Assembly (NCBI GenBank): GCA_024330965.1
Contig: JANDJL010000012.1
Span: forward strand, 1 to 64,000
Source: Nitrospira sp.
GTDB taxonomy: Bacteria > Nitrospirota > Nitrospiria > Nitrospirales > Nitrospiraceae
DNA length: 64,000 nucleotides
Direction of reading: 5' to 3'
Shown here one piece after another: positions 54,443-63,361 of the stretch (its first letter is position 1; every line of letters begins with the position of its first letter). Both the position numbers and the translations under genes were made by a program. The notes under the pieces are model-generated. The model saw only the letters and a program-made list of their open reading frames with translations, ran no database searches and was not told the origin of the DNA.

Positions 54443-57400
54443 ATGCTGATCGAAGAGTTCTTGGAAGCCACCGCCGCTCGCGTGCCTGAGAAGGTGGCCA
54501 TCGTTGCCGGCGGGCAACGTATGACCTATCGGGAACTAGATGAGCGGTCGAATGCCTTGGCCTATTCACTGATCCGGTTAGGGGTCCGGCGGGGCGATCG
54601 TGTCGTGATCTGCCTTCCCAATTCGATCGAGGCGGTTATTTCGATCTTTGCGGTCTTGAAGGCGAGCGGTGTGTTCGTGATCCTGCATCCCCTCACAAAA
54701 ATCGAACAATTATGCTACGTGCTCAGTCAGAGCCAGGCTACAGGTTTGATCGTGTGGGAGAAACGATGGAGCGAGATCACGGCGTTGAGGGGAAACATCA
54801 ACGCTCTCAAAGTGACTGTCGGGGTCCCAAAGGGTGGAGCGGAACGAGAGGGGCGAGCGAGTGGAATCTCCACCTTTGTCTCGTACGAGCAGTGTGTGGA
54901 GAAACTTGATCGTGGCGGCCGTCCTTGCAAGCTCAACATTGATGTTGATTTGGCGGCGTTGATTTATACCTCATCGTCAACAGGGGAAGCCAAAGGTGTG
55001 ATGCTGACCCATTTGAACATGATCTCCGCTATGTCCTCCATCCTTTCCTACTTGAGGTATAAAGAAGATGACGTGATTCTCAATGTCCTCCCCCTTTCGT
55101 TTGATTACGGCCTGTATCAGATCCTGATGGGGGTCAAGGTCGGGGCTCAGATCGTTCTCGAATCGTCGTTTGCCTATCCTCATGCGGTGTTTCAACGCAT
55201 CGAGCAAGAGCGTGTCACCGTGCTCCCATTGGTGCCGGCGCTCGTCGCCGCGCTGCTCGACACCAAGGCTGACCTCTATGACATGAGATCCCTTCGCTGT
55301 GTGACCACGACCGGCGCTGCCTTGCCGACGGCCCATATCGAGCGGTTGCGCGAGCGTCTTCCAAACGCGACCCTGTTCTCCATGTACGGTCTGACGGAAT
55401 GTAAACGAGTCTCCTACCTGCCTCCGGAAGAATTAGATCGACGGCCGATGTCTGTTGGCAAGGGGATGCCGAACCAAGAGATCTATCTTGTGGACGCGGA
55501 TGGCAATCGTCTTGGGCCTGGGTCTGTCGGAGAGCTGGTCGTAAGGGGCTCGCACGTGATGAAGGGCTATTGGAACATGCCGGAAGAAACAGCCAGAGTT
55601 CTGAAGCCTGGGCCCTGGGGAGACGAGCGCGTATTGTTTACCGGCGATTGGTTTTACATGGATGAAGAAGGCTATCTCTTCTTCCTCGGCCGCAAGGATG
55701 ATCTCATTAAAATAGGGGGGAAGAAAGCAAGTCCACGCGAAGTTGAAAACGCTTTGCATCAGATGACGGAGATTGCCGAAGCGGTGGTCATCGGCGTGCC
55801 GGATGGTCGGTTGGGCCAGATCCTCAAAGCTGTCGTGAAGGTACGACAGGGGGCTATCCTGACGGAACAAGATGTCGTGCGTCACTGCCGGACTGTGCTG
55901 GAAAGCCATCTGGTTCCCAAGATTATCCAATTCGTCGAAGAACTTCCTAAAACAGAGAACGGCAAGATCGATAAACGGGCTTTGCAGGAATCAAGTCTCT
56001 TGCGACAGGAAAACGATCGCGACCGATTGATGATGGATCTGGAGCAGGGGCAACATCGCGCTCAAAAACCCCCCGTCCGGATTGAGCAAATTATTGCTGA
56101 GGTGATGCGTGTTCATGCCGAGAGGACTGCAATCGCCTATCAAAACGAATGGTATACCTATGGTGACTTGCGTACGTTGGTAAATGAGCAAAAGCGCAGA
56201 TTAGCCGACGGCGGCTTACAGGAGGGGGATCGAGCCGTCGTCTGGATGGAGAATTCACCCGAGTACATCGCGACTTATTTGGCTGTCCTGGAATTAGGGG
56301 CCATCGTGGTCGCACTTCATCCCCAGACGATGGCAGAAGAAGTGGGGCGGATCGTCTGTCATGTCGGGGCGGCTGGTTTGATCATTTCGTCAGCCGTGAA
56401 GCACTGGAGGAGAGATGATTTTCAATCTCTAGGCCTCCGGTTTGTACTAGCGGGTCATGAACTTGCGCGCTTGCAGTATCGTGACGTTGGCCAGGTCGCT
56501 CCACCGGGTGCCGCGCAGATTATCTACACCTCCGGTTCGACCGGGCGCCCCAAAGGTGTAGTGCTCACCCATCGTAATCTCGTCGCAAATACCAGGTCGA
56601 TCCTTGAGTATCTGCGCCTCACATCTGATGATGTAGGGATGGCAGTCTTGCCATTTGTGTATGCCTATGGCAACTCCGTCATGTTGACGCATTTGTTCTC
56701 TGGAGGATCTTTCGTGATCGAGAACAACATGCTGTATCCTCAGACAGTCGTCAATGCCATGGTCAAGAACAACGTGACGGGCCTGTCAGGAGTGTCAACC
56801 ACCTATGCCCTGTTACTGACCAATTCACATTTCAGCTCTTCGGTCATCCCATCCCTCCGCTATCTCACCCATGCGGGAGGGCCGATGCCATCAGAATTGT
56901 TGGGCCGAATCCGAGCGGCGTTTCCTGACCAGCAGCTCTATTTAATGTACGGCCAAACCGAGGCCTCAGCTCGCCTGACCTATCTTCCTCCGGAGTTGTT
57001 GGAGGCAAAAAAAAGGTCAGCAGGTCGTGCGATTCCTGGTGTGACGCTAAAAGTCGTCAAAGAAAGCGGTGAGACGGCTCTGCCAGGCGAAGTAGGAGAA
57101 ATTTGGGCCAGGGGTGACAACATCATGCAGGGCTATTGGCAAGATCCGGAACTGACGGCCGAGGTCCTCAAGGATGGATGGCTACGAACAGGGGATATTG
57201 GGTGGCTAGATGAGGATGGGTTCGTGACCATTGTCGGGCGCAACAATGAAATGATCAAGTCAGGAGCATATAGGATTAGTCCAACGGAAATCGAAGAGGT
57301 CTTGTTACAGCATGAGCATATTCTGGAAGCCGGCGTTGTCGGTGTGGAAGATCCGATTCTGGGACAAAAAATCTGTGCGGTGGTCGCCCTGAAAGACGCG

Positions 57401-57580
57401 AAGGCCATCACCGAACAGGACGTCATGGCCTACTGTGCCCACCGGTTGGCTCCCTACAAGAGGCCGAAGCTCGTCACCATTGTTGATGCCCTCCCGAAGT
57501 CGCCATCGGGGAAAATTCTGCGGCATCGCCTGCGCGAGATCGCTGCGGCTGCCAACGCAGCGGTTCCATCCTCTGCGTGA
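54443..57580 (+). CDS. Tandem double AMP-ligase (two complete ANL modules in one protein)
   Basis: This 1045-residue protein has two full adenylate-forming modules. Module 1 (about 1-515) has YTSSSTGEAKGVMLTH, YGLTECKR, TGDWFYMDEEGYLFFLGRKD and a catalytic Lys in ENGKIDKRAL (about 508). After a charged linker (about 515-545), module 2 has YTSGSTGRPKGVVLTH, YGQTEASARLTYLPPE, TGDIGWLDEDGF and the Lys in SGKILRHRL (about 1024). Both retain the A5 Glu, A7 Asp and A10 Lys, so both may be active; module 1 has Ser for the second Gly of the A3 loop. Module 1 resembles exosortase-A-associated acyl-CoA ligases, usually single. It begins 7 bases after the acyl carrier gene, a natural acceptor. Confidence 0.9.
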   Translation: MLIEEFLEATAARVPEKVAIVAGGQRMTYRELDERSNALAYSLIRLGVRRGDRVVICLPNSIEAVISIFAVLKASGVFVILHPLTKIEQLCYVLSQSQATGLIVWEKRWSEITALRGNINALKVTVGVPKGGAEREGRASGISTFVSYEQCVEKLDRGGRPCKLNIDVDLAALIYTSSSTGEAKGVMLTHLNMISAMSSILSYLRYKEDDVILNVLPLSFDYGLYQILMGVKVGAQIVLESSFAYPHAVFQRIEQERVTVLPLVPALVAALLDTKADLYDMRSLRCVTTTGAALPTAHIERLRERLPNATLFSMYGLTECKRVSYLPPEELDRRPMSVGKGMPNQEIYLVDADGNRLGPGSVGELVVRGSHVMKGYWNMPEETARVLKPGPWGDERVLFTGDWFYMDEEGYLFFLGRKDDLIKIGGKKASPREVENALHQMTEIAEAVVIGVPDGRLGQILKAVVKVRQGAILTEQDVVRHCRTVLESHLVPKIIQFVEELPKTENGKIDKRALQESSLLRQENDRDRLMMDLEQGQHRAQKPPVRIEQIIAEVMRVHAERTAIAYQNEWYTYGDLRTLVNEQKRRLADGGLQEGDRAVVWMENSPEYIATYLAVLELGAIVVALHPQTMAEEVGRIVCHVGAAGLIISSAVKHWRRDDFQSLGLRFVLAGHELARLQYRDVGQVAPPGAAQIIYTSGSTGRPKGVVLTHRNLVANTRSILEYLRLTSDDVGMAVLPFVYAYGNSVMLTHLFSGGSFVIENNMLYPQTVVNAMVKNNVTGLSGVSTTYALLLTNSHFSSSVIPSLRYLTHAGGPMPSELLGRIRAAFPDQQLYLMYGQTEASARLTYLPPELLEAKKRSAGRAIPGVTLKVVKESGETALPGEVGEIWARGDNIMQGYWQDPELTAEVLKDGWLRTGDIGWLDEDGFVTIVGRNNEMIKSGAYRISPTEIEEVLLQHEHILEAGVVGVEDPILGQKICAVVALKDAKAITEQDVMAYCAHRLAPYKRPKLVTIVDALPKSPSGKILRHRLREIAAAANAAVPSSA

Positions 57581-57693
57581 CCAATCACTCGATTCTCCAA
57601 CTCCTGTCCCTCGACGGTGTCTGTAGTGGGAGGGCAGTGGTGTGGGAGACAAGGGGACGTGACTCTGTGAACCTTCGCTAAGGAGAACTTTGT

Positions 57694-58698
57694 ATGGAAG
57701 GAGAGAGAACAACGAAATGCACGGCCGATCTTCTCCGACTTGACGCTGGCGCGGAGGTCGAACGAATTAGCTCGTTCATCCGGGAGGCCGTATTGACCAG
57801 GCTCAAAAGGAAAGGGGTGGTGGTCGGCCTTTCCGGGGGCATTGACAGCAGCACAGTTGCTGCCCTGGCCGTCCGTGCCTTGGGTGCAGATCGGGTCATC
57901 GGATTATTCATGCCGGAATCCGACTCCTCGGACGACAGTTTACGTTTGGGCCAATTGCTGGCGAAGACGTTGGGAATCACAACATTTACGGAAGACATCT
58001 CGGGCATCCTCCGGGGCGCTGAGTGTTATCGTCGGAGGGACGAGGCGATTCGTGCCGTTGTGCCCGAGTATCATGCGGGGTACAAATCCAAGTTGGTGCT
58101 CTCGTCCCTTGACCGTTCGGAGTATCGCATCTCATACGTGGTTGTTCAGTCACCGGAAGGTGAGCAACGCAAGGTGCGTCTCACGGCTGACGCATTCTTA
58201 GCCTTGGTGGCGTCGACAAACTTCAAGCAACGCACCAGAAAGATGATGGAGTATTACTACGCCGACCGCTTTCACTACGCTGTAGCGGGAACGCCGAATC
58301 GATTGGAGTACGACCTAGGATTCTTCGTGAAAAACGGCGATGGCTCTGCCGATATCAAGCCGATCGCCCATCTCTACAAGTCGCAGGTCTATCAACTGGC
58401 TGCGTATCTTGGGGTCCCACAAGAGATCCTCGATCGTCCACCCACGACCGATACCTATTCGTTGCCTCAGTCCCAAGAGGAGTTTTATTTTTCTCTCCCC
58501 TACGACAAGATGGATTTCTGTTTGTACGGCAAGACCCATGGATTGCGAGCTGCAGAAGTCGCCGAACCACTGGGAATGACCGAAGCGCAGGTCGAACGTG
58601 TGTATCGCGACATCGATGCCAAGCGGGCTGTCGCTCACTACCTTCTGATGGAACCGTTGCTCGTCGAGCCGATCAAGCAAACGGCCGCCGAGCCATGA
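57694..58698 (+). CDS. NadE-family ATP-pyrophosphatase (NAD synthase paralogue)
   Basis: This is a 334-residue N-type ATP-pyrophosphatase. The PP-loop GLSGGIDSSTVAAL (about 45-58), STNFKQRTRKMMEYYYADRF, VAGTPNRLEYDLGFFVKNGD, then GSADIKPIAHLYKSQVYQLA match ammonia-dependent NAD synthase. It is longer than the usual 250-280 because of an insert of about 50-70 residues after the first ATP region (DRSEYRISYVVVQSPEGEQR). Its place in the EPS locus suggests that it amidates a locus-specific carboxylate, perhaps using an ammonia source such as the neighbouring amidotransferase; housekeeping NAD synthesis cannot be excluded. AAGGAG lies eight bases before the ATG. Confidence 0.8.
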   Translation: MEGERTTKCTADLLRLDAGAEVERISSFIREAVLTRLKRKGVVVGLSGGIDSSTVAALAVRALGADRVIGLFMPESDSSDDSLRLGQLLAKTLGITTFTEDISGILRGAECYRRRDEAIRAVVPEYHAGYKSKLVLSSLDRSEYRISYVVVQSPEGEQRKVRLTADAFLALVASTNFKQRTRKMMEYYYADRFHYAVAGTPNRLEYDLGFFVKNGDGSADIKPIAHLYKSQVYQLAAYLGVPQEILDRPPTTDTYSLPQSQEEFYFSLPYDKMDFCLYGKTHGLRAAEVAEPLGMTEAQVERVYRDIDAKRAVAHYLLMEPLLVEPIKQTAAEP

Positions 58699-58720
58699 AC
58701 CGTTTATAAACCGTCGTTCC

Positions 58721-60271
58721 ATGAAACCAGCCACGTTGTCGTTGTCCGTCATGACCAGGACGGTTGGCGATCGGAGAGTGCAGACGCTCGGAACCGTTCT
58801 GGCTCTTGCCTTCCTGTTTTGTTACGCGGACGTCTTGATCGGAATGGCCGCCCAGTGGTGGGCCATCTCTTTTTACTCCTACGCCTTTTTGATTCCCGGC
58901 ATCAGCGCCTATTTGGTGTGGGTGAGAAGAGACCAGTTGTGGGCCGTTGCACCGCGGCCGGCCTATGTGGCGGGGATCGGTATCATTGCTATAGGACTTT
59001 CGGCCTTGATGCTCGGCCGAGCGGCTGGTATTCAGGCGGCACAACAGATTTCGTTGTTGGTGACTCTTCCTGGGGTGGTGCTATACCTCTTCGGGTGGCA
59101 GGTGCTCAAGGTCCTTGCTGTGCCAATCTCCTTTTTAGCCTTCATGATTCCGATTTGGGATGCCGTGACCGAGCCGCTTCACTTGCCCTTTCAACAGTTC
59201 TCAGCAGACCTCGGCGTACGGTTGCTGAATCTCTTTGGGATTCCCGTTTATCAGAACGGCGTGTTGATCTATCTTCCAAACATTACGCTGGAAGTCGCCA
59301 AATCATGTAGTGGCGTCAACTATCTGATTGCCGTGTTGGCGACGTCGATTCCGCTAGCCACCCTTGTGTTAGAGAATGTCTGGAAGCGTCTTGGTCTTGT
59401 CGTGTTTGCGGTTACAGTGTCCGCGTTGGCAAACAGTGTGCGCGTAGCCTTGATTGGTGTGTTAGCGTACTATGATCTGAGCGGGGATCTTCACGGGCCG
59501 TATCACACCTTGCATGGTCTGTTTGTCTCCATGATCGGGTATGTCGTGATTTTTGTAGGATTGTGGGTCTTGTCGCGAGGACAGCGACCGGTTCCTCGCG
59601 TGGCTCCTACGGGAAGCTGGCAGCTTCGATGGGCGGCGGTTCGGATTCCGTGGGCGGTCGTGGCGGTGGTGCTTGTAGTGGTGGGAGTCTTGGGATCGGT
59701 CAATTGGTCTCGGCCCGTGGCGCTGGCAGCTCCTCAAGAGGAGCTCTCACTGGCTGATGCTGGTTGGATAGGGTTCGCAGTCCCGACGAGCGACATGATG
59801 CCAAAGGCCGATGTGAGGCAATCGTGGGTGTATCGTGCTCCATCCGGTGAGGAAATCAAGCTGTCTCTCTGGTACTTCGAATTGCAATCCCAAGGGAAAG
59901 AATTGATCTCTGGAGAGACTGGCCGGGTGCACGAGGGGGCCGCGAGGATGGTTTTGACGCTGGGTGACAAGGGGCAAGTCGAGGTCAATCGGCGGATTCT
60001 TCGCGAGGGAGAACGATCAAGAGTGGCAGTGTTCTGGTACGATCTCAACGGTCGTGTCGTGGCGAGCCCGTGGCAGGTGAAGCTCTATACGGCGTTTGAT
60101 GCGGTTTTCCATGGGAGAACGAATGGTGCCTTGGTGTGGGTGGAAACCGATCTGCTGCCTGATGAAGCGGACGGACTTGACCGAGTGATGGCGCGTTTAG
60201 AAGGATTTGTGTCGGATCTACTTCCCAGACTCTCCCCTGTCCTTTCCCCATCAGTTGGCTCTGGGAGGTAA
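58721..60271 (+). CDS. xrtA: Exosortase A-type fused to EpsI domain
   Basis: This membrane-embedded transpeptidase-like protein would process PEP-CTERM proteins. The N-terminal half has eight or so hydrophobic segments and the three catalytic residues: Cys196 in AKSCSGVNYL, Arg241 in ANSVRVALIGVL and His265 in TLHGLFVSMIGYV. The C-terminal part (about 310-500) is an EpsI/DUF3485-type periplasmic domain (YRAPSGEEIKLSLWYFELQS), as in XrtA proteins fused to EpsI. The product is 516 residues. No protein with a PEP-CTERM tail is encoded in the window. No good ribosome binding site precedes the ATG at 58721 or the one ten codons later. Confidence 0.9.
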   Translation: MKPATLSLSVMTRTVGDRRVQTLGTVLALAFLFCYADVLIGMAAQWWAISFYSYAFLIPGISAYLVWVRRDQLWAVAPRPAYVAGIGIIAIGLSALMLGRAAGIQAAQQISLLVTLPGVVLYLFGWQVLKVLAVPISFLAFMIPIWDAVTEPLHLPFQQFSADLGVRLLNLFGIPVYQNGVLIYLPNITLEVAKSCSGVNYLIAVLATSIPLATLVLENVWKRLGLVVFAVTVSALANSVRVALIGVLAYYDLSGDLHGPYHTLHGLFVSMIGYVVIFVGLWVLSRGQRPVPRVAPTGSWQLRWAAVRIPWAVVAVVLVVVGVLGSVNWSRPVALAAPQEELSLADAGWIGFAVPTSDMMPKADVRQSWVYRAPSGEEIKLSLWYFELQSQGKELISGETGRVHEGAARMVLTLGDKGQVEVNRRILREGERSRVAVFWYDLNGRVVASPWQVKLYTAFDAVFHGRTNGALVWVETDLLPDEADGLDRVMARLEGFVSDLLPRLSPVLSPSVGSGR

Positions 60272-60276
60272 GGAGC

Positions 60277-61035
60277 ATGATTGCTGCAAACGAGCGAAAC
60301 ATGTCGTTGGTGGAGGCGGTTCCGTGGGAACGGTTGTCTCGAAAACGGATCTGTTTTGGACATCAATCCGTCGGACAGAATTTGATTGATGGGCTTGTGA
60401 GTAGCGGAGAAGGGCGGCTAACCGTTGTCGAGAGCTCCCATCCTGAAACATTTCGGCGGCCGGTGTTCGCTCATTTCCGGATCGGTCAAAATCGTGATCC
60501 GCTGGCCAAATTTAAAAATTTCGAATCGGTCTTGATGGGCGGCGTAGGGAAATCAGTCGATGTGGCGTTCTTTAAGCTGTGCTACGTGGATATCACAGCC
60601 CAGACAGATGAGCGAAGCTTGTTCGAGACTTACCATCATATGATGGACAGACTCGCCCGAACCTACCCGGCCGTTACGTTTTTCCATGTCACCGTGCCGT
60701 TGAGGCGTATGGAGAGTGGTGTCGTGAGCTGGCTCAAGGACAAGTGGCGGGGGAACGACCAGGAGCGAATCGCGCAGGCCAAGCGCCATGCGTACAATGA
60801 ACTCTTACGTGCCGCTTATGGGTCGTCCGGACGGTTGTTCGACTTGGCGGAGGCGGAGGCGACCTACCCTGACGGACGACTCTCCGCCGTTCGGTATCGA
60901 GGGGAGACCATCCCTCATCTTGTCTCAGAGTATACATATGATGGCGGTCATTTAAATGAGATGGCCGCAGAGCGCATTGCGGCTCGGCTGCTGTCTTGTA
61001 TTGGATCGATTGAAGAAGCCGTGAGTGATCAATAA
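60277..61035 (+). CDS. SGNH-hydrolase-like protein of EPS locus
   Basis: This 252-residue protein has features of the SGNH/GDSL fold: an early FGHQSVGQNLIDGL that could supply the nucleophile Ser, and a late TYDGGHLNEMAAER that resembles the DxxH block. The middle (VDVAFFKLCYVDITAQTD, VTFFHVTVPLRRM) fits alpha/beta strands. No signal peptide is seen. It may remove or transfer an acyl group on the EPS or on a carrier-bound intermediate. AGGAG is only one base from the first ATG, so the ATG at 60301 may be the real start. Confidence 0.6.
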   Translation: MIAANERNMSLVEAVPWERLSRKRICFGHQSVGQNLIDGLVSSGEGRLTVVESSHPETFRRPVFAHFRIGQNRDPLAKFKNFESVLMGGVGKSVDVAFFKLCYVDITAQTDERSLFETYHHMMDRLARTYPAVTFFHVTVPLRRMESGVVSWLKDKWRGNDQERIAQAKRHAYNELLRAAYGSSGRLFDLAEAEATYPDGRLSAVRYRGETIPHLVSEYTYDGGHLNEMAAERIAARLLSCIGSIEEAVSDQ

Positions 61036-61050
61036 GAGGGCAGGGCAGCC

Positions 61051-62082
61051 ATGATACAGATCGTGTATTGCGAGGATGATTACGCACAGGCTTGGGATGA
61101 GTACGTCGGCCGTCATGAGCAGGGATCGTTCTATCATCTGTTCGGCTGGAAGCGGATCAATGAAAGTTCATTTGGGCATCAGACCTTTTATCTGGCGGCG
61201 ATCGACCAAGGACGGATCAGAGGCGTGTTGCCGCTGGTGCATTTGAATACGAGACTGTTCGGAAAAATTCTCTGCTCGCTGCCGTTCGTGAATTACGGGG
61301 GGCCCTGTTCGGATGATCCTGAGATTGACCGGCTGTTGCTCGACGAGGCGCGTACGCTGGTGGAACGGTATGGAATCAAATATCTAGAGATCCGTGGCCT
61401 CAAAAAATTGGGAGGTGATTTGCCGACCTCGGAGCACAAGGTCAGTGTCACCATCATGTTGGATCCGAATCCTGACACGCTGTGGAACGCCTTCAAGACA
61501 GGCCATCGCAATAATATTCGTCGGGCGTACAAGCGAGGACTGACGGTTCGGAGCGGAGGTATCGAGTTGCTCGATACGTTCTACGACATTTTAAGTGTGA
61601 GCTGGAGAAATCTGGGAACGCCGCTGTATCAGAAAAGCTATTTTGAATGTCTGATGAAGACATTTCCGAACGACACCAAGATATTCGTGTTGGATCATCA
61701 CGGCGTTCCAGTCTCCTCCGCCTTAAACGGCCATTTTCGCGGCGTCGTGGAGGGGATGTGGTTGGGAGCGTTGCCTGAGGCTCGCGAAGTAGAAGCCAGT
61801 TATGTCCTCTACTGGGAGATGATCAAAGACGCTTGCGAGCGGGGTTACCATCTCTACCATCTCGGCCGATCGACGGTAGATTCCGGCGGCGAGGCATTCA
61901 AGAAGAAATGGAATGCGTTTCCCACTCAGCTTTATTGGCAATATCTTGTCAGGAACGGAGGACCGATTCCTCAGTTGAACGTTCAAAATCCAAAGTTTCA
62001 GTTAGCGATCAATGTGTGGAGAAGACTTCCGCTGCCGGTCGTCAAGGTGCTGGGGCCTCTGATCGCCAAGGCAATACCCTGA
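61051..62082 (+). CDS. FemAB-like aminoacyl/acyl transferase, exosortase-A-locus type
   Basis: This 343-residue protein has two GNAT-like halves as in FemX/FemAB. Visible signatures are QGSFYHLFGWKRINESSFGH, LPFVNYGGPCSD, GHRNNIRRAYKRGL and GYHLYHLGRSTVDSGGEAFK, KKWNAFPTQLYW. FemAB enzymes use aminoacyl-tRNA to modify peptidoglycan; the exosortase-associated subfamily has an unknown substrate. Given the neighbouring carrier and ligase, an activated amino acid or acyl group is a reasonable guess. It is 15 bases after the preceding gene. Confidence 0.87.
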   Translation: MIQIVYCEDDYAQAWDEYVGRHEQGSFYHLFGWKRINESSFGHQTFYLAAIDQGRIRGVLPLVHLNTRLFGKILCSLPFVNYGGPCSDDPEIDRLLLDEARTLVERYGIKYLEIRGLKKLGGDLPTSEHKVSVTIMLDPNPDTLWNAFKTGHRNNIRRAYKRGLTVRSGGIELLDTFYDILSVSWRNLGTPLYQKSYFECLMKTFPNDTKIFVLDHHGVPVSSALNGHFRGVVEGMWLGALPEAREVEASYVLYWEMIKDACERGYHLYHLGRSTVDSGGEAFKKKWNAFPTQLYWQYLVRNGGPIPQLNVQNPKFQLAINVWRRLPLPVVKVLGPLIAKAIP

Positions 62083-62122
62083 TTCAGTTATCATCTCGCC
62101 AATAATCCTTCTGAACAACAGC

Positions 62123-63361
62123 ATGGCTGCACAATTTCGATTTATTCCGCCGGCGGGGACACCGGTTCGGTTTGCCGATGTGGCAGGTACTATCGGAGCG
62201 TCGTTGGCCGGCAAGGAAATGGTTGAACAATTCAAGGCCGATCTCTGCGCGCGGGTCGGTGTCCGCCATTGCGAATTGGTCTCAACCGGCCGTGCCGCCA
62301 TGACCCTGGCGCTGCTTGCACTCAAGGAAGTCGATGGAGGCAAGCGGAACGAGGTCATCATTCCCTCCTATACCTGTTTTTCGGTGCCGTCGTCCGTCGT
62401 GAAAGCCGGATTACAGGTGCGTGTGGCCGATGTCGATCCAGAGACACTTGATTTTGCACCGGAACAGTTAGAGCGCCTCGATGGGAACCGGGTCTTGGCG
62501 GTGATAGCGACTAATTTATACGGTCTGCCCAATGATATGGAGCGGTGGAGACGTCTGACGAAGGATCGCGGCGTCTATTTGATCGATGATGCCGCTCAGT
62601 GCCTCGGCGGATCGATTGCGGGGCGGCCATCTGGCACGTGGGGCGATATCGGTCTCTACAGTTTTGACAAGGGCAAAAACGTCACGACGATCGATGGAGG
62701 CGCGCTCGTAACGAATTCCGATCGTCTTGCGACAGCGATCTCTGAAAAAGCGAAGACGCTCCAGAACAACACCGTGAGCGAGTCTGTGTCCCATCTGGTC
62801 AAGCTGCTGGTGTACGCTGCCTTCCTTCATCCTCGGCGATACTGGATTCCGAATGCGCTTCCGTTCTTGGGATTGGGCGCGACGGTGTATAGGACGGATT
62901 ATCCCTTGGCTCGGTACGATCGGTGGATGGCGCCTCTCGGCCGCCGGTTGTTCGCAAGGCTCAATACCATTGCCGCTCAGCGCCGTGCCGCTGCTGAACG
63001 GTATGGCAAGCGATTGCCATGGGGAGCCAAGCTCCGCCCCATAGTGCCGCGGGCGGGGTCGGTTCCGGCCTATCTGCGATTTCCCGTCTTGGTGGCACCG
63101 GAGTGTCGAGCCAAGGTACTCGATGCCCTTCATCGTGAAGGAATTGGAGCCACCGCTTCGTATCCGTCGGCCATCAACGATATTCCGCAACTCCGTGAGT
63201 TGCTGCAACCGGATGACCGGCATCTGCCAGGTGGGCGTGATCTTGCCAAGAGAATTCTGACTCTTCCGACTCACGTCTATGTGACAGAAACAGATATTGA
63301 CCGGATCGTAACACTCATCGCGGACGTGTTGGGCGAAGGACCGGTCGCTGTTTATCCGTGA
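62123..63361 (+). CDS. DegT/DnrJ/EryC1/StrS-family aminotransferase
   Basis: This PLP enzyme makes amino sugars from keto-sugar nucleotides in EPS and LPS pathways. The sequence has LVSTGRAAMTLALLAL, EVIIPSYTCFSVPSSVVKAG, LIDDAAQCLGG, and YSFDKGKNVTTIDGGALVTN with Lys of FDKGKN as the PLP anchor. The product is 412 residues, the normal length. No dehydratase or epimerase for its sugar substrate is in the window. The stop overlaps the start of the next gene (GTGA). Confidence 0.9.
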   Translation: MAAQFRFIPPAGTPVRFADVAGTIGASLAGKEMVEQFKADLCARVGVRHCELVSTGRAAMTLALLALKEVDGGKRNEVIIPSYTCFSVPSSVVKAGLQVRVADVDPETLDFAPEQLERLDGNRVLAVIATNLYGLPNDMERWRRLTKDRGVYLIDDAAQCLGGSIAGRPSGTWGDIGLYSFDKGKNVTTIDGGALVTNSDRLATAISEKAKTLQNNTVSESVSHLVKLLVYAAFLHPRRYWIPNALPFLGLGATVYRTDYPLARYDRWMAPLGRRLFARLNTIAAQRRAAAERYGKRLPWGAKLRPIVPRAGSVPAYLRFPVLVAPECRAKVLDALHREGIGATASYPSAINDIPQLRELLQPDDRHLPGGRDLAKRILTLPTHVYVTETDIDRIVTLIADVLGEGPVAVYP

